A stretch of DNA of 64,000 nucleotides from Silene latifolia (Eukaryota; Streptophyta; Magnoliopsida; Caryophyllales; Caryophyllaceae). The notes below the pieces were generated by a model. It was not told where the DNA came from, searched no databases, and worked only from the letters and a program-made list of their open reading frames with translations. Below, piece after piece: positions 24,650-39,217 of the stretch. The stretch lies in contig NC_133535.1 of the NCBI RefSeq assembly GCF_048544455.1, positions 84,692,120-84,756,119 on the forward strand. Direction: 5' to 3'. The first letter of the stretch is position 1, and every line of letters starts with the position of its first letter. A program made the translations under genes and the position numbers.

Positions 24650-26750
24650 CGAATTGACTACAAAAAGGAAACGAAGGAAACAATTAACATTTATCATCTT
24701 ACTTGTAAACATTTTTAACAAGGTTTAAAACTACGCATTTATATAATGACCTCGCACCTAAATTATATAAATGATTCCGAGATCCATCTTTAAACAAACA
24801 TGGGCACGGGAAACCGATACATCCCATACTTGCATAAATTTGGTGAATTAACTCTTTAATTGATTCTACTATAGAATTCTCGGTCGATGTATTTCATAAA
24901 TTTCATCTCTAGCCCCGGAACATAAGACTAGTCTTTATATCCCGTTGAGTCCAACCAAATTTCGCGTGTAATAATGTTTTATTACCCAACTTATCCAATG
25001 ATAAATGAAAGTACCCCGGTGAACCGAATCTACCCCAAATGTTAAAGGGATTCATGAGTCCTTCTATTTGGTAAGGCTAATCTCAATTTTAAATATGTGT
25101 GAGGTCTTGTCGATTTATTATCTATCATCTTTAAGTGAACTAAGTCGATGAATACTCGATAATTATTATTGACAATAGTCGATAAGACGATAAAAAATGC
25201 ATGTGAAGTTATGGCAATTTGGCAATGCATGCAAACATATAAAGCAAGCAAATAAAAGAAAAATAAAATTTCCTAGTATGGCCTTTCCTAAAATAGAAAA
25301 TCTTATATTCTATTACAAATTTGGAAGCCAACTCCTTTGGTCCCTTAAATCTTCACGTGACATGCCTCCTTAGGACAGGCACCGTCTCGATCGGAACTCC
25401 TTTCCGAATGGCACCGTCTTTTGGGAACTCCGGAATTACAAATAATTAAATAATAAAATGTACATTGCTATTCCTATTATACATTTGTAAAATAAAATCT
25501 AATAAAATAAAAGTGATACGAGATCACAATAAATTACAACCGAATCAATATTCTCATATATTACGGGTAATATCGGTTAAAACTAAGGCCATACTAAGAT
25601 AAAATTTCATAATTCAAAATTATATAAAAGAAATATGACATTCATCAAAGAAAAATGCAGCATTATATATGTATCTAACATGCCAAGCTATGTGCCAAAT
25701 CGTCCTATTAAAACTTATATCGTAAATATAATCCGGTTTTATGGATATTCGCGATCTTTAACTCATTAAAATCACAAAATAATACTAAAATCAAATTTTA
25801 GTCCAAGTTAATTATCCTAACCTTTTAGGATTCAAAATTAGTCATTACTCAATTTTTGACAATAATTCAACTTGATTTAACATTTATGCTCATTTTTGAC
25901 CTTAAAATCATAACCTTTTATGAAATAAATCAAAATTTAATTACAATAATTTCAAAATATGAATTTTAAATTTTTGAACATTCTATAATAATTACATGAC
26001 ACTCATAATGTCAAAAATTAAGGTTAAAATTTTCGAATTTATTTCGAGAAAAATATAGTTGCAATTTATTGGTTTTATCAAATAAAACATCTAAAGCATA
26101 TGAAAATTAATCTAATCAACGTTCCAACTTTAGATCTGATATGTGGGATAAAAATGCAACCTAAAATAATTTTATCATGCCATTTGATTAGTTTTAGCTA
26201 TTTTTGCTAAAATAGTCAATATTTATGTCATTTTTACACGAAAAAATTTATAAATCATGCAAAATAAATCAAGTTCATCTAAACTTTTACACACAGTGAT
26301 TAAAATGTGCATGTGACAACATATTAAAATTTCATGGCCTATTTCAATGTTTAACTAATTTTAACCATTTTACCTTCATTTATTCCATTTTTATCTCATA
26401 AAAATTATAAATCATGCAAAATAAATCATATTTATACGAAATTTTACATACAATAAGTAAAATATGCATGTGAGGTCATACAAAAATTTCAAGGTCAGAA
26501 ACTTAGTCTAACTATTTTTAGCATTTTAAACACCATTTTATACATTAAAATGTAATAAAATTACTAAAAATCTTTAAAATGAGCCAAAAGTTACCATAAA
26601 TCATCAAAATGACCTAAATTTTAGGACCAGAATATATGACATGCAAAAAATTTCGTGACTTTATAATATAAATTAAAAAATCTCTAGTTTTATATGTTAT
26701 ACTTTTAACTCGGAAAAACAATAAACCGATTATGCATGCAACAACCTAAG
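24650..26750 (-). other. Copia B leader between 5' LTR and gag
   Basis: This is 2.1 kb of AT-rich non-coding sequence. It includes imperfect repeats of a unit with CATGCAAAATAAATCA and TTTTACACACAGT (about 26220-26480). Confidence 0.6.
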
Positions 26751-26761
26751 CTCTGATACCA
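26750..26761 (-). other. Primer-binding site of Copia B
   Basis: On the minus strand this reads TGGTATCAGAGC, two bases after the 5' LTR end. It is of initiator-tRNA-Met type. Confidence 0.9.
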
Positions 26762-26763
26762 TT

Positions 26764-28014
26764 TGAAAGGATTCAATAACCCTCTAATTAAACTCTTTAA
26801 TTATTTATCTAAATTACTCATTAAATTAGATGTTGATTTAGTGAATGCATAACATTATATGAATAGAAAACTAAGAACAAAGTTCCTTACATATGAAGAA
26901 ATCGGTTTTTAGGGCAGAAGTGAGGACTCCTTCTCACTTATTCTTGAGCTATAAATTAAAGGATGATCCTCCAAAACCCCAATATTAGAGATTATCCTCT
27001 TGATGGCACCAAGACAACCCCTTAATTCTAATTATATATTAACTAAATACATAAATTAGAAACCTTAAATTAATCTTATTATTTTATATTACTACTATAG
27101 TAATCTTATAAGGTTTTTGAACAATTTATATTCTAAAACTATTTTAGAGAGAATAGTGAGAGAAGTGAATATTGAATAATGTAAGAATGAATTAAGAGAA
27201 TAAGAACAATTCTTTTGTTTTAGAGGGGAGGAAAAACCGGTGGGATGGGTGGCCAAGGGAGCCAATGCATGTCCATTCTCTTTTAGAAGTGTTCTTATCA
27301 AAATACATTAGGGTGTAGGCTAGTCTATAATTGTAATCATTGTGTTCTCCACAATTAAAGAACAATTAACCAAATCATCCTAATATCTTCTAAAAATCGG
27401 TCCATAAGATAATATGGACTCCATTTTATTTTTGTCAATTGTCACTTTGTCATATAATGTGTGACATGTAACATGTTAATAATAATAATAATGCATATTT
27501 AACAATTAAATATCATTAAATATATTAATTCAATTATATATATAACAACTGACTAGTAATTCATAATCAAAAGTGTATAAAATTGTTCATGTTTATATAA
27601 TCTACAACAAATTGTAATTATAATTAACCTATCATTCTTAATTTAATTGTTTCATAAACAAGGTTTTAGTAATATATAAAATTTTATTTACTAAAACGAA
27701 TCTTATTTAATCGAATTACAATAACATTCATATTCTTACTCACATATGTAAATTGTTCAATTTTAAGGAATAAATTAATCCGTATCAGTATACAATTAAT
27801 TAATTTATCTATTAAGGGAATCGTTCTTTAGGTGTGACCTTAAGGGATCAACTGATCACCACCGTCAAACGACTGTAATGTCAAACTCTAGTCAGCCAAT
27901 CATTACCGATTAATGTTGATCAGTTGACGTACAAAATGAATCATCCCTTCATGTATTATTATCATGAGTTTTAATAATGTGATCGCGCTATTGTCGAGGA
28001 CACATACTCCAACA
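26764..28014 (-). repeat. 5' LTR of Copia copy B
   Basis: This 1251-bp LTR runs TGTTGGAG...CCTTTCA on the minus strand. It is followed at 28015 by the AAATT target duplication. Confidence 0.9.
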
Positions 28015-28324
28015 AAATTTAAGTCAAGCAAAAAGTGTAGCAATATGGCAAATTCACATGGATACGACCCATTTTAATTAAACAAGTAGAATAGATCACT
28101 CGTGTATTTGAAATACGATAAATACTTGAGAAAGTATGAATCCAAGCTCATATTATAATTAGGAAGTGACATTTCATATAATTAAGATATAACTAAAAGA
28201 TAGATTCCACATTTACGGTTCATGTGAGAAAAAAGGTAAATGAGTGACAATTAATGAATTACGTTATATAAAGCACAAGACGGAATTCAATTAAATTACA
28301 CACGGATAAAATAAATTAATTATG

Positions 28325-28325
<1 letters not shown>
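28015..28325 (+). other. Probable Tat internal sequence right of Copia B
   Basis: After the target duplication the sequence should continue the Tat element interrupted at 11484. It is AT-rich with no coding frame and runs into a TA microsatellite. Assignment rests only on the target duplication. Confidence 0.4.

Positions 28326-28361
<36 letters not shown>
28326..28361. repeat. (TA)n microsatellite
   Basis: About 18 TA units mark the left edge of the first of three TA-bounded transposons. Confidence 0.95.
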
Positions 28362-28364
<3 letters not shown>

Positions 28365-29122
28365 GCAGGATCCGGTGAGTCCACCTAAATATTTGAGTCC
28401 GTGAGTCCAACAAATGTATCACGCACTATACAAAACAATATCACGCATAAAATTGACAAACAAAACCCGCCAAAATGTTCTAAAACAAACGAAAACATCC
28501 AGTTAAACAAAACACTTACTTTTTCTCTCTAAACCTACCCAAATACCTCGAAAAATCTGGAAAAAAAAAATGCAACATATTCATCCGATTTTTGCTAGAT
28601 TTAATCAATTTCATTATTAATTCGATCTCTACAAGCAAATAGTATCACTATATTTCTCTCAAATCTCACACATGTACATTCATATTTCATTATTAATGTG
28701 AAATACAAATATGTTTTAATTTCTGTCATTTTAGTATAGCTTATTTTGATGTTGATTTTGTTCAAAATTAGTATATGTATGTTGAATTAGAAGCATATAA
28801 TACGATTTTATCAAAAATATCGAACTAATTGTTGAGTGATATGTTCATGTTCTTACTTTAAATTTGTAAATATGTTAGTTATAGATGATTTCAAACGTTT
28901 TTGGTGATTATTTCAGCATATCGAACTAATTATGTATTATTAATTGTATGTTGTAGGTGTTTATTGAATGTTTTTTTTGGTTTAATTGCGAAAATTAGGT
29001 TTTAATATTATTTAACTTAAAAAATTAGGGGTTTCATATTATGAAGTTGACTTTGTTTGATAATGTAGTTGATAAATTGAGACTTAGCCAGTGTTCATTG
29101 AATGATTAAAGTAGCAAAGCAT

Positions 29123-29296
29123 CTTGCTTGAGACGGGTTAATTCCGTCACAAGCTGAAGACCTCTCACAAAAAGGGAGAGGGGACAAGGTGGGGCACCCT
29201 CCATGTGCTTCCCTCTCACCTCTCAATGGGTATTTTGTGAGAGGAAACGGTATCCGTCACAAGCTTGTGACGGATATCGCCCGTCTTCAATGAGAT
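29123..29296. mobile_element. MITE-like inverted repeat inside transposon 1
   Basis: The left end carries TTGAGACGGG...CCGTCACAAG and the right end, reversed, TTGAAGACGGG...CCGTCACAAG. The span is about 170 bp. An inner palindrome CCGTCACAAGCTTGTGACGG lies near 29252. No target duplication was fixed. Confidence 0.5.
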
Positions 29297-29528
29297 TTTG
29301 TGTTAAAGTAGATATACGTGTTTGTTATTACAGTCTCCTTAAGTTCTAGATGATACTTTTTAGAAGATAGGTCCTAGTATAGTCATGTCTTTTTGTTCTT
29401 CCACTTTCTAACAATGATTCATCATTTCTAGGTTGTGTTAGTTTGTTCATCGTAAGATATACCTGTACAATTCCATGAGCTATGATATCATCTTTCTTAT
29501 TTTGATATCTGAACTACTTTGCTTGTAG

Positions 29529-30170
29529 TTCTATCCAGGAACCTGATACGTAAGATGGGTAATGTATTTGCTAGGCTGAAATCAATTATAAAGGTGAGCA
29601 TTTCATAGAAATATGATTACTGAATGTGGAAGTACAACTGCTAATACGTCTGCTTCTTATGTTATTGGGCGCTTTAGATTTTCCTCTCCAATTGCCAGCT
29701 AGAAGCGATTGATGCATCAATCAAGGCGTGCATTGAACTAGAACAACTACGTCTATCTCACAACGATATGAAGGTTTGTGTTCGACCTTTTTTCCTTACT
29801 CCACCCGTAGTTGCATTTTCATCCTTATCAGTTATCACCACGAATCGGTAACATTATCTAACAGACGCTAGCAGAAGAATTAAGTCACAATTAGAAATTT
29901 CAAAATTTGGACCATCGAAACAACATGCTTTCTACTTTCTAGATGGTCTAATATAGAGGTATGCTTTGATGGGATGCATACAGTCGCATTTTCTTCTTTT
30001 GTATATTGGTGTAAACGTTTTTCTTGAGTGCTGGCTTTTTTTGTTCATGGCATGCACTTTCTTCATTACGAAATCTAAAAAACTTGAATGTACTTGGCAA
30101 CCCCATAGCAGAGAAGTCAAAACTACTTAAAAAGGGAAAATCATTTAAAGAAGCAAGAAAAAAACAAACA
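29529..30170 (+). pseudogene. Captured LRR gene fragment with introns
   Basis: Exon-like blocks with GT-AG borders lie at 29529-29593 (LSRNLIRKMGNVFARLKSII), 29678-29773 (SNCQLEAIDASIKACIELEQ, then LRLSHNDMK) and from 29865 (TLAEELSHN, then an in-frame stop). A further block at about 30060-30165 reads LRNLKNLNVLGNPIAEKSK. These are consecutive leucine-rich repeats resembling a plant LRR protein annotated as outer arm dynein light chain 1-like (recalled, not searched). Kept introns imply capture from genomic DNA rather than cDNA. It is a non-functional fragment. Confidence 0.65.
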
Positions 30171-30399
30171 AATAGTGGCTACTTGTTACTCTATGTATCC
30201 GTTTTTGTTTTGAAGGAAGCTTCATATTAAACTTTTTGATGGAATTCCTTCAACAGCCATATACGTACATGGCTACATGTTGTAGCGAATGGTTGATGTA
30301 ACCGGTTAAGCATAATTCATTATTTTTTTAAGAACCGATGTAATTTTGTGTGGTTATGAATAAAATTTTCGACTTTCCGCACAAGAAAAGTTGCTCATT

Positions 30400-31192
30400 T
30401 GAATAAGAATAGTAACTGAAAGTTAATTGATGTAATATTAGTAGGATAAGTAGTCTAATGTAGGTGGCAAAAACTAGTATTCTTGCTGGTATCTTGTGAT
30501 ATTTTTTAAAAGTAGTAATGATATTGTGTCTTGTATGTAGTGATATTGTTACTTAAACATCTTGTATAAACATAATCTTTTTAACTCTGATATTGTTTTA
30601 AGTGAAGTGTGATATTCTTTGTTAAGGGTTCTAATATTTCATTATCAACAGGTTGAAAATGGAAGACTATATTATTGTGATATTGTTACTGGCAAATGGT
30701 GATATTGTTAATGATACACTGTGATACTGTTAATCCAATCTTGTGATCTTGTTAACCACATCATGCGATATTGTTTCTTATAACGTGTGATATTATTTTT
30801 AATATCCTGTGATACTTCTGAAGTTATATATTTTTATTTAATACTCTTATAAAACTTAATAAAAATGGCAAATCATAATATAAATATGACATTGTTACTA
30901 AGTTACTCTGATATGTTTTTCTAATAAGTCGTACTACTTTTCAAAGTTATAAGAGACATCGTTTTAACAAAAGAACAAGTTTCATTGATAAAGTTATGAC
31001 TATTGTTTTATTTGATATCTAGGAGCAATAGAGTGCCAATCAAAAATGGAAAAAGAATACAAAAATTTTGATGCTGTAGGATTTCTTTACTCATTGGGAT
31101 TGTTGATGCTGTAGTAATTGTATGTTGTCAATTGCCAGGTTTTTGCTGCAGTTGGCATTGGTTACTTTGAGCAACTCTTCCTAATATTATAA

Positions 31193-31231
<39 letters not shown>

Positions 31232-31985
31232 TAAGAGCTCAAGACACAAAAAAAGACGATACAAGAGTGTTGCAAATGCTAGGCGTAGATGTAAAGATTA
31301 AGTTACATGTAGGGGTAGAGGAAGGAACTCAAATGACTACTAAGAATAGTAACTGAAAATGAATTATTGTAATGTTTGTTGAATAATTAGTATAATGTAG
31401 GTGGCATAAACTAGTATTGTTGCTGATATTTTGTGATATTGTTTAATAGCATTAATGGTATTGTGTCTTATATGTAGTGATAGTGTTACTTAAACATCTT
31501 CTATGAACATAATCATTTTAAACATGATAATGTTTTTTTATAAAAAGTGTGATATTGTTTTAAGTTAAGTGTGATATTCTTTGTTAAGGGTTTTAATACT
31601 TCATTATCAATAAACTAAAAAAGGCATACTATATTATTGTGATATTGTTACTAGCAAATGGTGATATTGTCACTGACACGGTATGATATCATTAATCCAA
31701 TCGTGTGATATTGTTAACCACATCATGCCATATTGTTTCTTATAACAGGTGATATTGTTTTCAATATCCTGTGATACTTATAAAGTTATATAATTTTATT
31801 TAATACTCCTATAAAACATAATAAAAATGGCAAATCATGTTACAAATATGATATTGTTACTAAGTTACTTTGATATTTTTTTTCTAATAAGTCTGTACTA
31901 CTTTATCAAAATTATAAGAGTAACATCATTCTAACAAAAAAAAACAAGTTTCATTGATAAAGTTACGATTATTGTTTTGCAAAAG
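30400..31985. repeat. Duplicated ~0.6-kb block with GTGATATTGTT words
   Basis: 30403-31020 and 31341-31985 are diverged direct copies (both start AATAGTAACTGAAA and contain ATATCCTGTGATACTT and AAAATGGCAAATCAT). Each holds about eight to ten GTGATATTGTT-like words. Between them lies a GAT trinucleotide run (31194-31230). The reverse word appears near the left end of the transposon (about 28430). No coding sequence. Confidence 0.7.
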
Positions 31986-33816
<1,831 letters not shown>

Positions 33817-33859
33817 TTTGGGATCCTATGAGAACCATCAAGATAATAAGAACTGTGAG

Positions 33860-35340
33860 AACCACTCACATCTAGATATGAGATGAGCGCTGATTTAACA
33901 AAATTAAAAAAAAAACAACACCGACGTCTCCCCTTGTCCCCAAACTCTTCACTCCAATTCATTTACACAGATGCATTCTCACTCATCTTTCTCTCTCTCT
34001 ATTCGACGATCATCCTGTCCGATCATCCTCTCCGATCATCGTACTTCTCAAATTCACTTCTCAAATTAGGTTCAACTCATTCTTACCAGCATTTCCGAGC
34101 TTCCAATCCGCTTCAACCGCCATCAACGAGGTTCATCCTTTCAAATTAAGGTAATATGCTTGTCAAGTTAATGGCGATTCTACTCCAAACATTCCCTAAT
34201 TTGTTTATTGATGTAATTTTTCCTCATATTCATCAATTTGTGTCATGCTATTAACCCTAATTCCCTAATTAAGCTAATTAATTGTTGTTATATGACAAAT
34301 TCTTCTTTATGAAATTTTTAGGTTGTAGTGCAACAAAGTAAAACCAGCGGAAATTACCGAGAAAGGCTCGCTGTTTCTGGTATATATTACTTTTCATCAC
34401 ATTACAGTTAGTAGTAGTTGTTAAATTTTATGCTCGGAAATTGTTGAACTTTTGCTTACATTACTTTTCTACGGCTTAAAATAGCTTGAAAATCAGCAAG
34501 TCCTATTTGTAGCTTCGATATGTAGTTTCTTGCTTGCTGCATCTTATTTATGCGACTGGAAGTCAGCTCTGCTCAGCTGCATCAACTTTCCCACTTCTGC
34601 AGCATATATTCTTTAATAGAGTTGTCTTAAGACACTGTAGTGATGAACTAAGTGGCGTGTAGGCTAGGTGTAATCGCGTAGGTCCAAGTGTAGTTACTGC
34701 TACTCAGGTTCAGAAATTAAGTTGTGAGTGGATTTTTTTTGGGGGGATTCTATGTCACAATCGGGTTACATGTTCAATTTCTATGCATTTACGTATATCA
34801 CATACATCTTTTATACGGAGAATAATATTATCATCATTATAGCTGTATGCAAAGAAATTGCTTCTTTTAACAGCGTGCATATTGCTAGTTAAGGCTACAT
34901 CTTTGTTGCTCCATATACTTCGTCTATCTTCTCTGAAGGGCTTATGCTAGTTTTGAAATAATTGAACATTGCCACTGCTGTATTTGCCAAAGTTATTTCC
35001 CATGATATGTTGTTCTGTTCTTGTATAAATAGTTGGCCACAAATGGAAACAGACCCGGGAACTACATACCTCTGGGTTTATCTGCATCATTCTATGAACG
35101 GCCTTGTGGAGCGGTGGAGAATTTATATACCGAGTAATGAATGTCGAGCCTAGTATAGGTGCTCTTTTCTACCCTCGTTTATCTTGAATCATGTGGATAG
35201 CAAATGTAGTAAGGTAATCAATCAGTGTTTATCGATTGTATTTCGTTTTCTTGATATCTTGGTCTGTCTTTTCCAATTGTAATAAAAGAGTTGGCTACTT
35301 AATGAGTTAACATTTTCTTTGAACCACCATATGCATTTTT
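33860..35340 (+). other. 5' part of transposon 2, possible captured leader
   Basis: A CT-rich block ends at AATTAAG before a GTAATATG donor (about 34151). A short block at 34324-34380 has AG and GT borders. These could be leader exons of the captured CBL gene, but there is no protein match to support it. Confidence 0.3.
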
Positions 35341-35344
35341 GCAG

Positions 35345-35755
35345 GTTTTTGATCTCTTTGATGAAAAGAAGGATGGTGTGATTGGATTTGAGGAATTTAT
35401 TCATGCTCTAAGTGTATTCCACCCATACGCTCCTGTTGAACAAAAAATCGATTGTAATTCATTCACCTATATATATCCTGGTCAACTTCATTAAAAGTTA
35501 TGAACCCTATCCTCCCGTCTCGTGATCTAAATTTTCTGTACTATTTTCAGTTGCATTTAGGCTGTATGATTTGAGGCAAACTGGCTTTATTGAACGCGAC
35601 GAAGTAAGTTGATATTGCACCTCTGGTTTTCTTTAAACAATCTGAAAACAGTTTCTGAGCATGTTTGATTCCAGGTTAAGCAGATGGTAATTGCAATATT
35701 ATCAGAGTCGGGTTTGGATTTGTCTGATGAACTCCTGGAGTCTATAATTGACAAG
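35345..35755 (+). pseudogene. Captured calcineurin B-like (CBL) exons
   Basis: Three exon blocks with GT-AG borders and matching phases: 35345-35453 ([18 protein letters not shown], then LSVFHP), 35551-35603 (FAFRLYDLRQTGFIERDE) and 35675-35755 (VKQMVIAILSESGLDLSDEL). This is the central EF-hand part of a plant CBL, the calcium sensor that binds CIPK kinases. The start, first EF-hand region and C terminus are absent. No stop was seen in these three exons, so capture or selection may be fairly recent. Closest to the CBL2/3/8 style by memory. It is unlikely to make a working sensor. Confidence 0.85.
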
Positions 35756-35887
35756 GTATCCTCGCTCACATTAGTTAAATTATCATTTTGTTTGTGTAGA
35801 AATATATGATACTCTTATGTCTTTTCATCATACTGATATAGTGATATGGTTACTTGACTACTTAACTTATTTATAGCGTATTGTAAA

Positions 35888-35957
35888 GGTTATTAGCTCA
35901 ATGGTAGAGCGATGTGCTTATTTTGCACAAAGGTATGGGTTCGAATCCCATATAACC
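35888..35957 (+). tRNA. tRNA-like sequence (possible pseudogene)
   Basis: This 70-nt stretch has an acceptor stem GGTTAT/ATAACC, a D-arm AGCTC...GAGC, anticodon stem TGTGC/GCACA with the 7-nt loop TTATTTT, and a T-arm ATGGGTTCGAATCCCAT with a canonical TTCGAAT loop. The loop would place ATT as anticodon. The loop composition and spacing are atypical, so a tRNA pseudogene or tRNA-derived repeat is more likely than an active gene. Confidence 0.5.
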
Positions 35958-35989
35958 TAATAAATAAAAAATCCCGTGATTTTAGGATA

Positions 35990-36560
35990 GCTGTCAGGTG
36001 TACATGCATGAAATAAGTGTTATATGTGCATGAAATAAGGTTCTATGTGCATGAAAAAGTTCTTATTATGATACTAATTACTATTGGTTAAGGACATTAA
36101 TTTTACATGGCCGTGAAATAAGATTATAAGTGCATGAAATAAGGTTCTATATGCATGAAATAAGGTTTTATGTGCATTAAAAAGTTCTTAAGTTGCACTA
36201 GTTGGTTATATTATGTTACTAATTATTGTTGGTTAAGGACATTAATTTTCATTATATGTGCATGAAATAAGGTTCTATGTGCATGAAATAAAGTTATATG
36301 TGCATGAAAAAGTTCTTATTATGATACTAATTACAATTGGTTAGGGACATTAATTTTAATGGGTATGAAATAAGATTATAAGTATATGAAATAAGGTTCT
36401 ATATGCATGAAATAAGGTTCTATGTGCATTAAAAAGTTCTTGATTGCACCATTGGTTATATTATATTACTAATTACTGTTGGGTAAGGACATTAATTTTG
36501 ATTATATGTGCATGAAATAAGGTTCTATGTGCATGAAATAAGGTTCTATGTGCATGAAAC
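35990..36560. repeat. TGCATGAAATAAGGTTCTAT repeat field
   Basis: About 15 copies and variants of TGCATGAAATAAGGTTCTAT occur in about three higher-order blocks, each followed by AAAAAGTTCTTA and GGACATTAATTTT. It is non-coding. Confidence 0.8.
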
Positions 36561-36692
36561 AAGGAAAATGTCTGTGAAGGAGATTTAATATATTTATCGG
36601 CCTTTTCAAGGCATTTTAGGCTTATGCATAGAAACTACCAGTCCTTGACAATTACAATGTAAAAGAATGTAAAAGAAACACCGGTATTTGCT

Positions 36693-36760
36693 AGCCAATG
36701 TGGGAATTGAACCCACATCTTGTGCACTGCACAATGCTCTCCCGTTTGAGCTAATTGGCT
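36693..36760 (-). tRNA. tRNA-like sequence (possible pseudogene)
   Basis: On the minus strand AGCCAAT...ATTGGCT forms a perfect 7-bp acceptor stem, with D-arm AGCTC...GAGC and T-arm TGTGGGTTCAATTCCCACA. The anticodon arm (TTGTG CAGTG CACAA) has only a 5-nt loop, so it is not a standard tRNA. It shares ATTAGCTCAA and TGTGC...GCACAA with the tRNA-like sequence at 35888, so the two may be related. Confidence 0.45.
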
Positions 36761-36873
36761 CTCGAAATAAGTAAAATGTGCATCCTGTTTTGCAGCCTAG
36801 TAACTTCATAATGTGCATTGATATACAAACAAATATTAAAACAGGCAAATTGGTAAAACCTTACAACTAACTA

Positions 36874-36993
<120 letters not shown>

Positions 36994-37069
36994 TTATAAA
37001 TTGAGGCATCAACCAACGAATTTGATGAATGTAGAGTATCGACAGCAAAATTGATCAAACATTCTCACA

Positions 37070-37230
37070 CTGACATAGCAATGTGTTTTAATGTGGTCCA
37101 TCCAGAAACTAGTGACAGTTCCTGTTTTGCCCAAAAGCTCTGGCGACTTTCGGGGTGAAAGGGCGGAGAAAGTGATCAATCCCGAGGGAGTTTGTAGCGG
37201 TTTTGCGATGGTGGCACTTTGCAAAATAAT
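37070..37230 (-). pseudogene. Captured Acinus-like RNA-binding protein piece
   Basis: The minus-strand frame starting at 37224 contains LQTPSGLI and ELLGKTGTVTSFWMDHIKT followed by HCYV. This resembles the C-terminal RRM-like part of plant Acinus/SAP-domain proteins of the exon-junction (ASAP) complex. The similarity ends after HCYV. The MetAP2-like piece lies 80 bp further along the same strand. Confidence 0.55.
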
Positions 37231-37279
37231 TCAGCTTATAAGGTATGCAACAATGACATTGTTTACAGACTGATCAAGC

Positions 37280-39100
37280 CAAAACTGATTTACAGGTTGA
37301 TAAGTAATATTTCCTCCATTCCATTTTAATTGTCCCATTTACTTTTAGTGGTCAAACGATGTCGAGCATCAAGTCCATGCCCGACATTTTCTCATGATTT
37401 ACAATATTTATAACCTTTTTAATAAACTCATATAATAATGATATAAAACTAACTTGTAGCAATTTTGATAAATAAAGCATGGAAAATTTTATTTACTTTA
37501 ACATATGTTTGAAGTCATTAACAGTCAAATGGAAGCAATTAAGCATTTGACCATAAAATTTGAATGGGGACGATTATTGCAGATAGCTGATAAGACATAT
37601 TTATAAACATTGTCAGGAAAATGGTAGACAAATCCTGGAAAAAAACAAACATGAACAAGAAGGAACATTACAATATTCTTGAAGCCATTTCGGATAATTC
37701 CCATCTTGGGCTCCATGGGTATTCTGACAATGGAGCTGACTTTATTGGAAGTCCTTGTGCGTTGAAATGCTTTGCAACGTATCAAATTTATCGAAGACAG
37801 AATTCGCTCTCTCGTTGTAGTGCAAGACCCAAATTCGCACACCATGGATGAATTAGACAAAGACATAGTGGTTATATGGGATAAATTACAATGACCGATT
37901 AGAAAAATGCCACATACACACAAAACCGAAAACCAAAAGGTAGAGATACTCGATGGATGTAGTTAAGACGCTTTTAAAAACGGAAATATCATTCAAGTCG
38001 CTATACTGCGAGCTTTGTAATATCAAAGTTGGTTGTTGCCGGGGGAAATGAACAGGAATAAGGAAGTGCACCTGTAACACGAACAATAACAGTTTGCTAC
38101 ATAAACATCAAAACACTTAAAGCGCTGTAATATAAAAATCTTCTTAACGAACCTTCACGTTCTCCCGGAGGGTCATTACGACCATAGAATCGGGCCGAGA
38201 TAAGCTCCGTCTAAAAGCAACAGATTGTGACACATCCGGGACGACGAGGAGGAGGAATCGGGAGGCTTGAGACTCGTGACAGCGGCGTCGTGAAAAGGTC
38301 CGGTGATGACATCGCATATAGCAATCGCTCCCTCATTAGTATTCTCAAGATACGCATACCGGCTAACAATGCCTTCATCGACATTAGTAATTCCAGGGAC
38401 AGGTTTGAATTAACCATCTATGATTTCGGCTTTGGGAGATTGTACTAATTATGAACCCTAATTTACTGTTATTCCAATCAAACTAATTCAACATTACATC
38501 AATTTAGCATCAAAATCTACTCAGATAAGGCCTGCAATTTTCGCCCAATAATCGACTCAATTCGCTCCCACAAAATGAGAGTAACATCCTCTAGAAGTCG
38601 ACCATAACTTGAACTAATTGAACCAAACGAACGAATTTCTGAAACCCTAATTTCAAAAATTCAACAAATTGATGCAATTAAAGCAATTAGGGATTAGAAG
38701 ACACCTGAAATTGGAGATAGGATGCCAATTTAACCCTCCTTGAATCAATTACTACACTCGCACACTCGGATTTGAACCAATAGCTGCGTAGAAATCAATT
38801 CGAAGAAGCAAATCGACACCGAACTTGTGACAACAAATAAGATTGATATGGATTGGGTTTGTCGCCATGGTCGCCACAACAGGAGACGACGGAGGTGGAG
38901 GTTAGGATGGCGGTCATCACAGCAGTAAGCGATGGAGCTCGGACATGCGGTGCTGGTAGAGGTGTGAGTGGCAGCAGGGATGATGGTCGAAGAGAGAGAG
39001 AAAGAAATATGAGAGAGATGGAAAATTGGGAAATGAATTACGTTTGGACGGGTTGGTGGATGTGCGACAATTTTCGGGGATGGTATTACTAAAGATACAA
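37280..39100. other. Right part of transposon 2, unidentified
   Basis: This includes a Stowaway-like start (TTTCCTCCATTCCATTTTAA, about 37308) and minus-strand exon-like blocks near 37640-37860 and 38170-38440. The latter has an open frame containing VDEGIVSRYAYLENTNEGA. No family was recognised. It is probably further captured or promoter DNA. Confidence 0.35.
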
Positions 39101-39157
39101 GGGGTTATGAATAGTTCTTACAGTTCTCATTATACTAATGGTTCTCACCGGATCTCG

Positions 39158-39161
<4 letters not shown>

Positions 39162-39216
<55 letters not shown>

Positions 39217-39217
39217 G
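39162..39217. repeat. (TA)n followed by (GA)n microsatellite
   Basis: TA units (39162-39193) run directly into about 12 GA units (39194-39217). They separate transposons 2 and 3. Confidence 0.95.

Larger units (their letters stand above)
11485..28014 (-). mobile_element. Copia element copy B, complete ends, interrupted
   Basis: This is a minus-strand Ty1/Copia element with both LTRs (5' LTR 26764-28014, 3' LTR 11485-12742) and a 5-bp target duplication AAATT at 11480-11484 and 28015-28019. The initiator-tRNA-Met primer site is at 26750-26761. Removing the nested element leaves about 6.3 kb of internal sequence, in which only gag is recognised; no pol domain is seen. The first 245 bp of the two LTRs differ at about 11 sites (near 4.5%), implying roughly 2-3 million years at usual plant rates. 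It is broken and most likely was non-autonomous. Confidence 0.88.
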
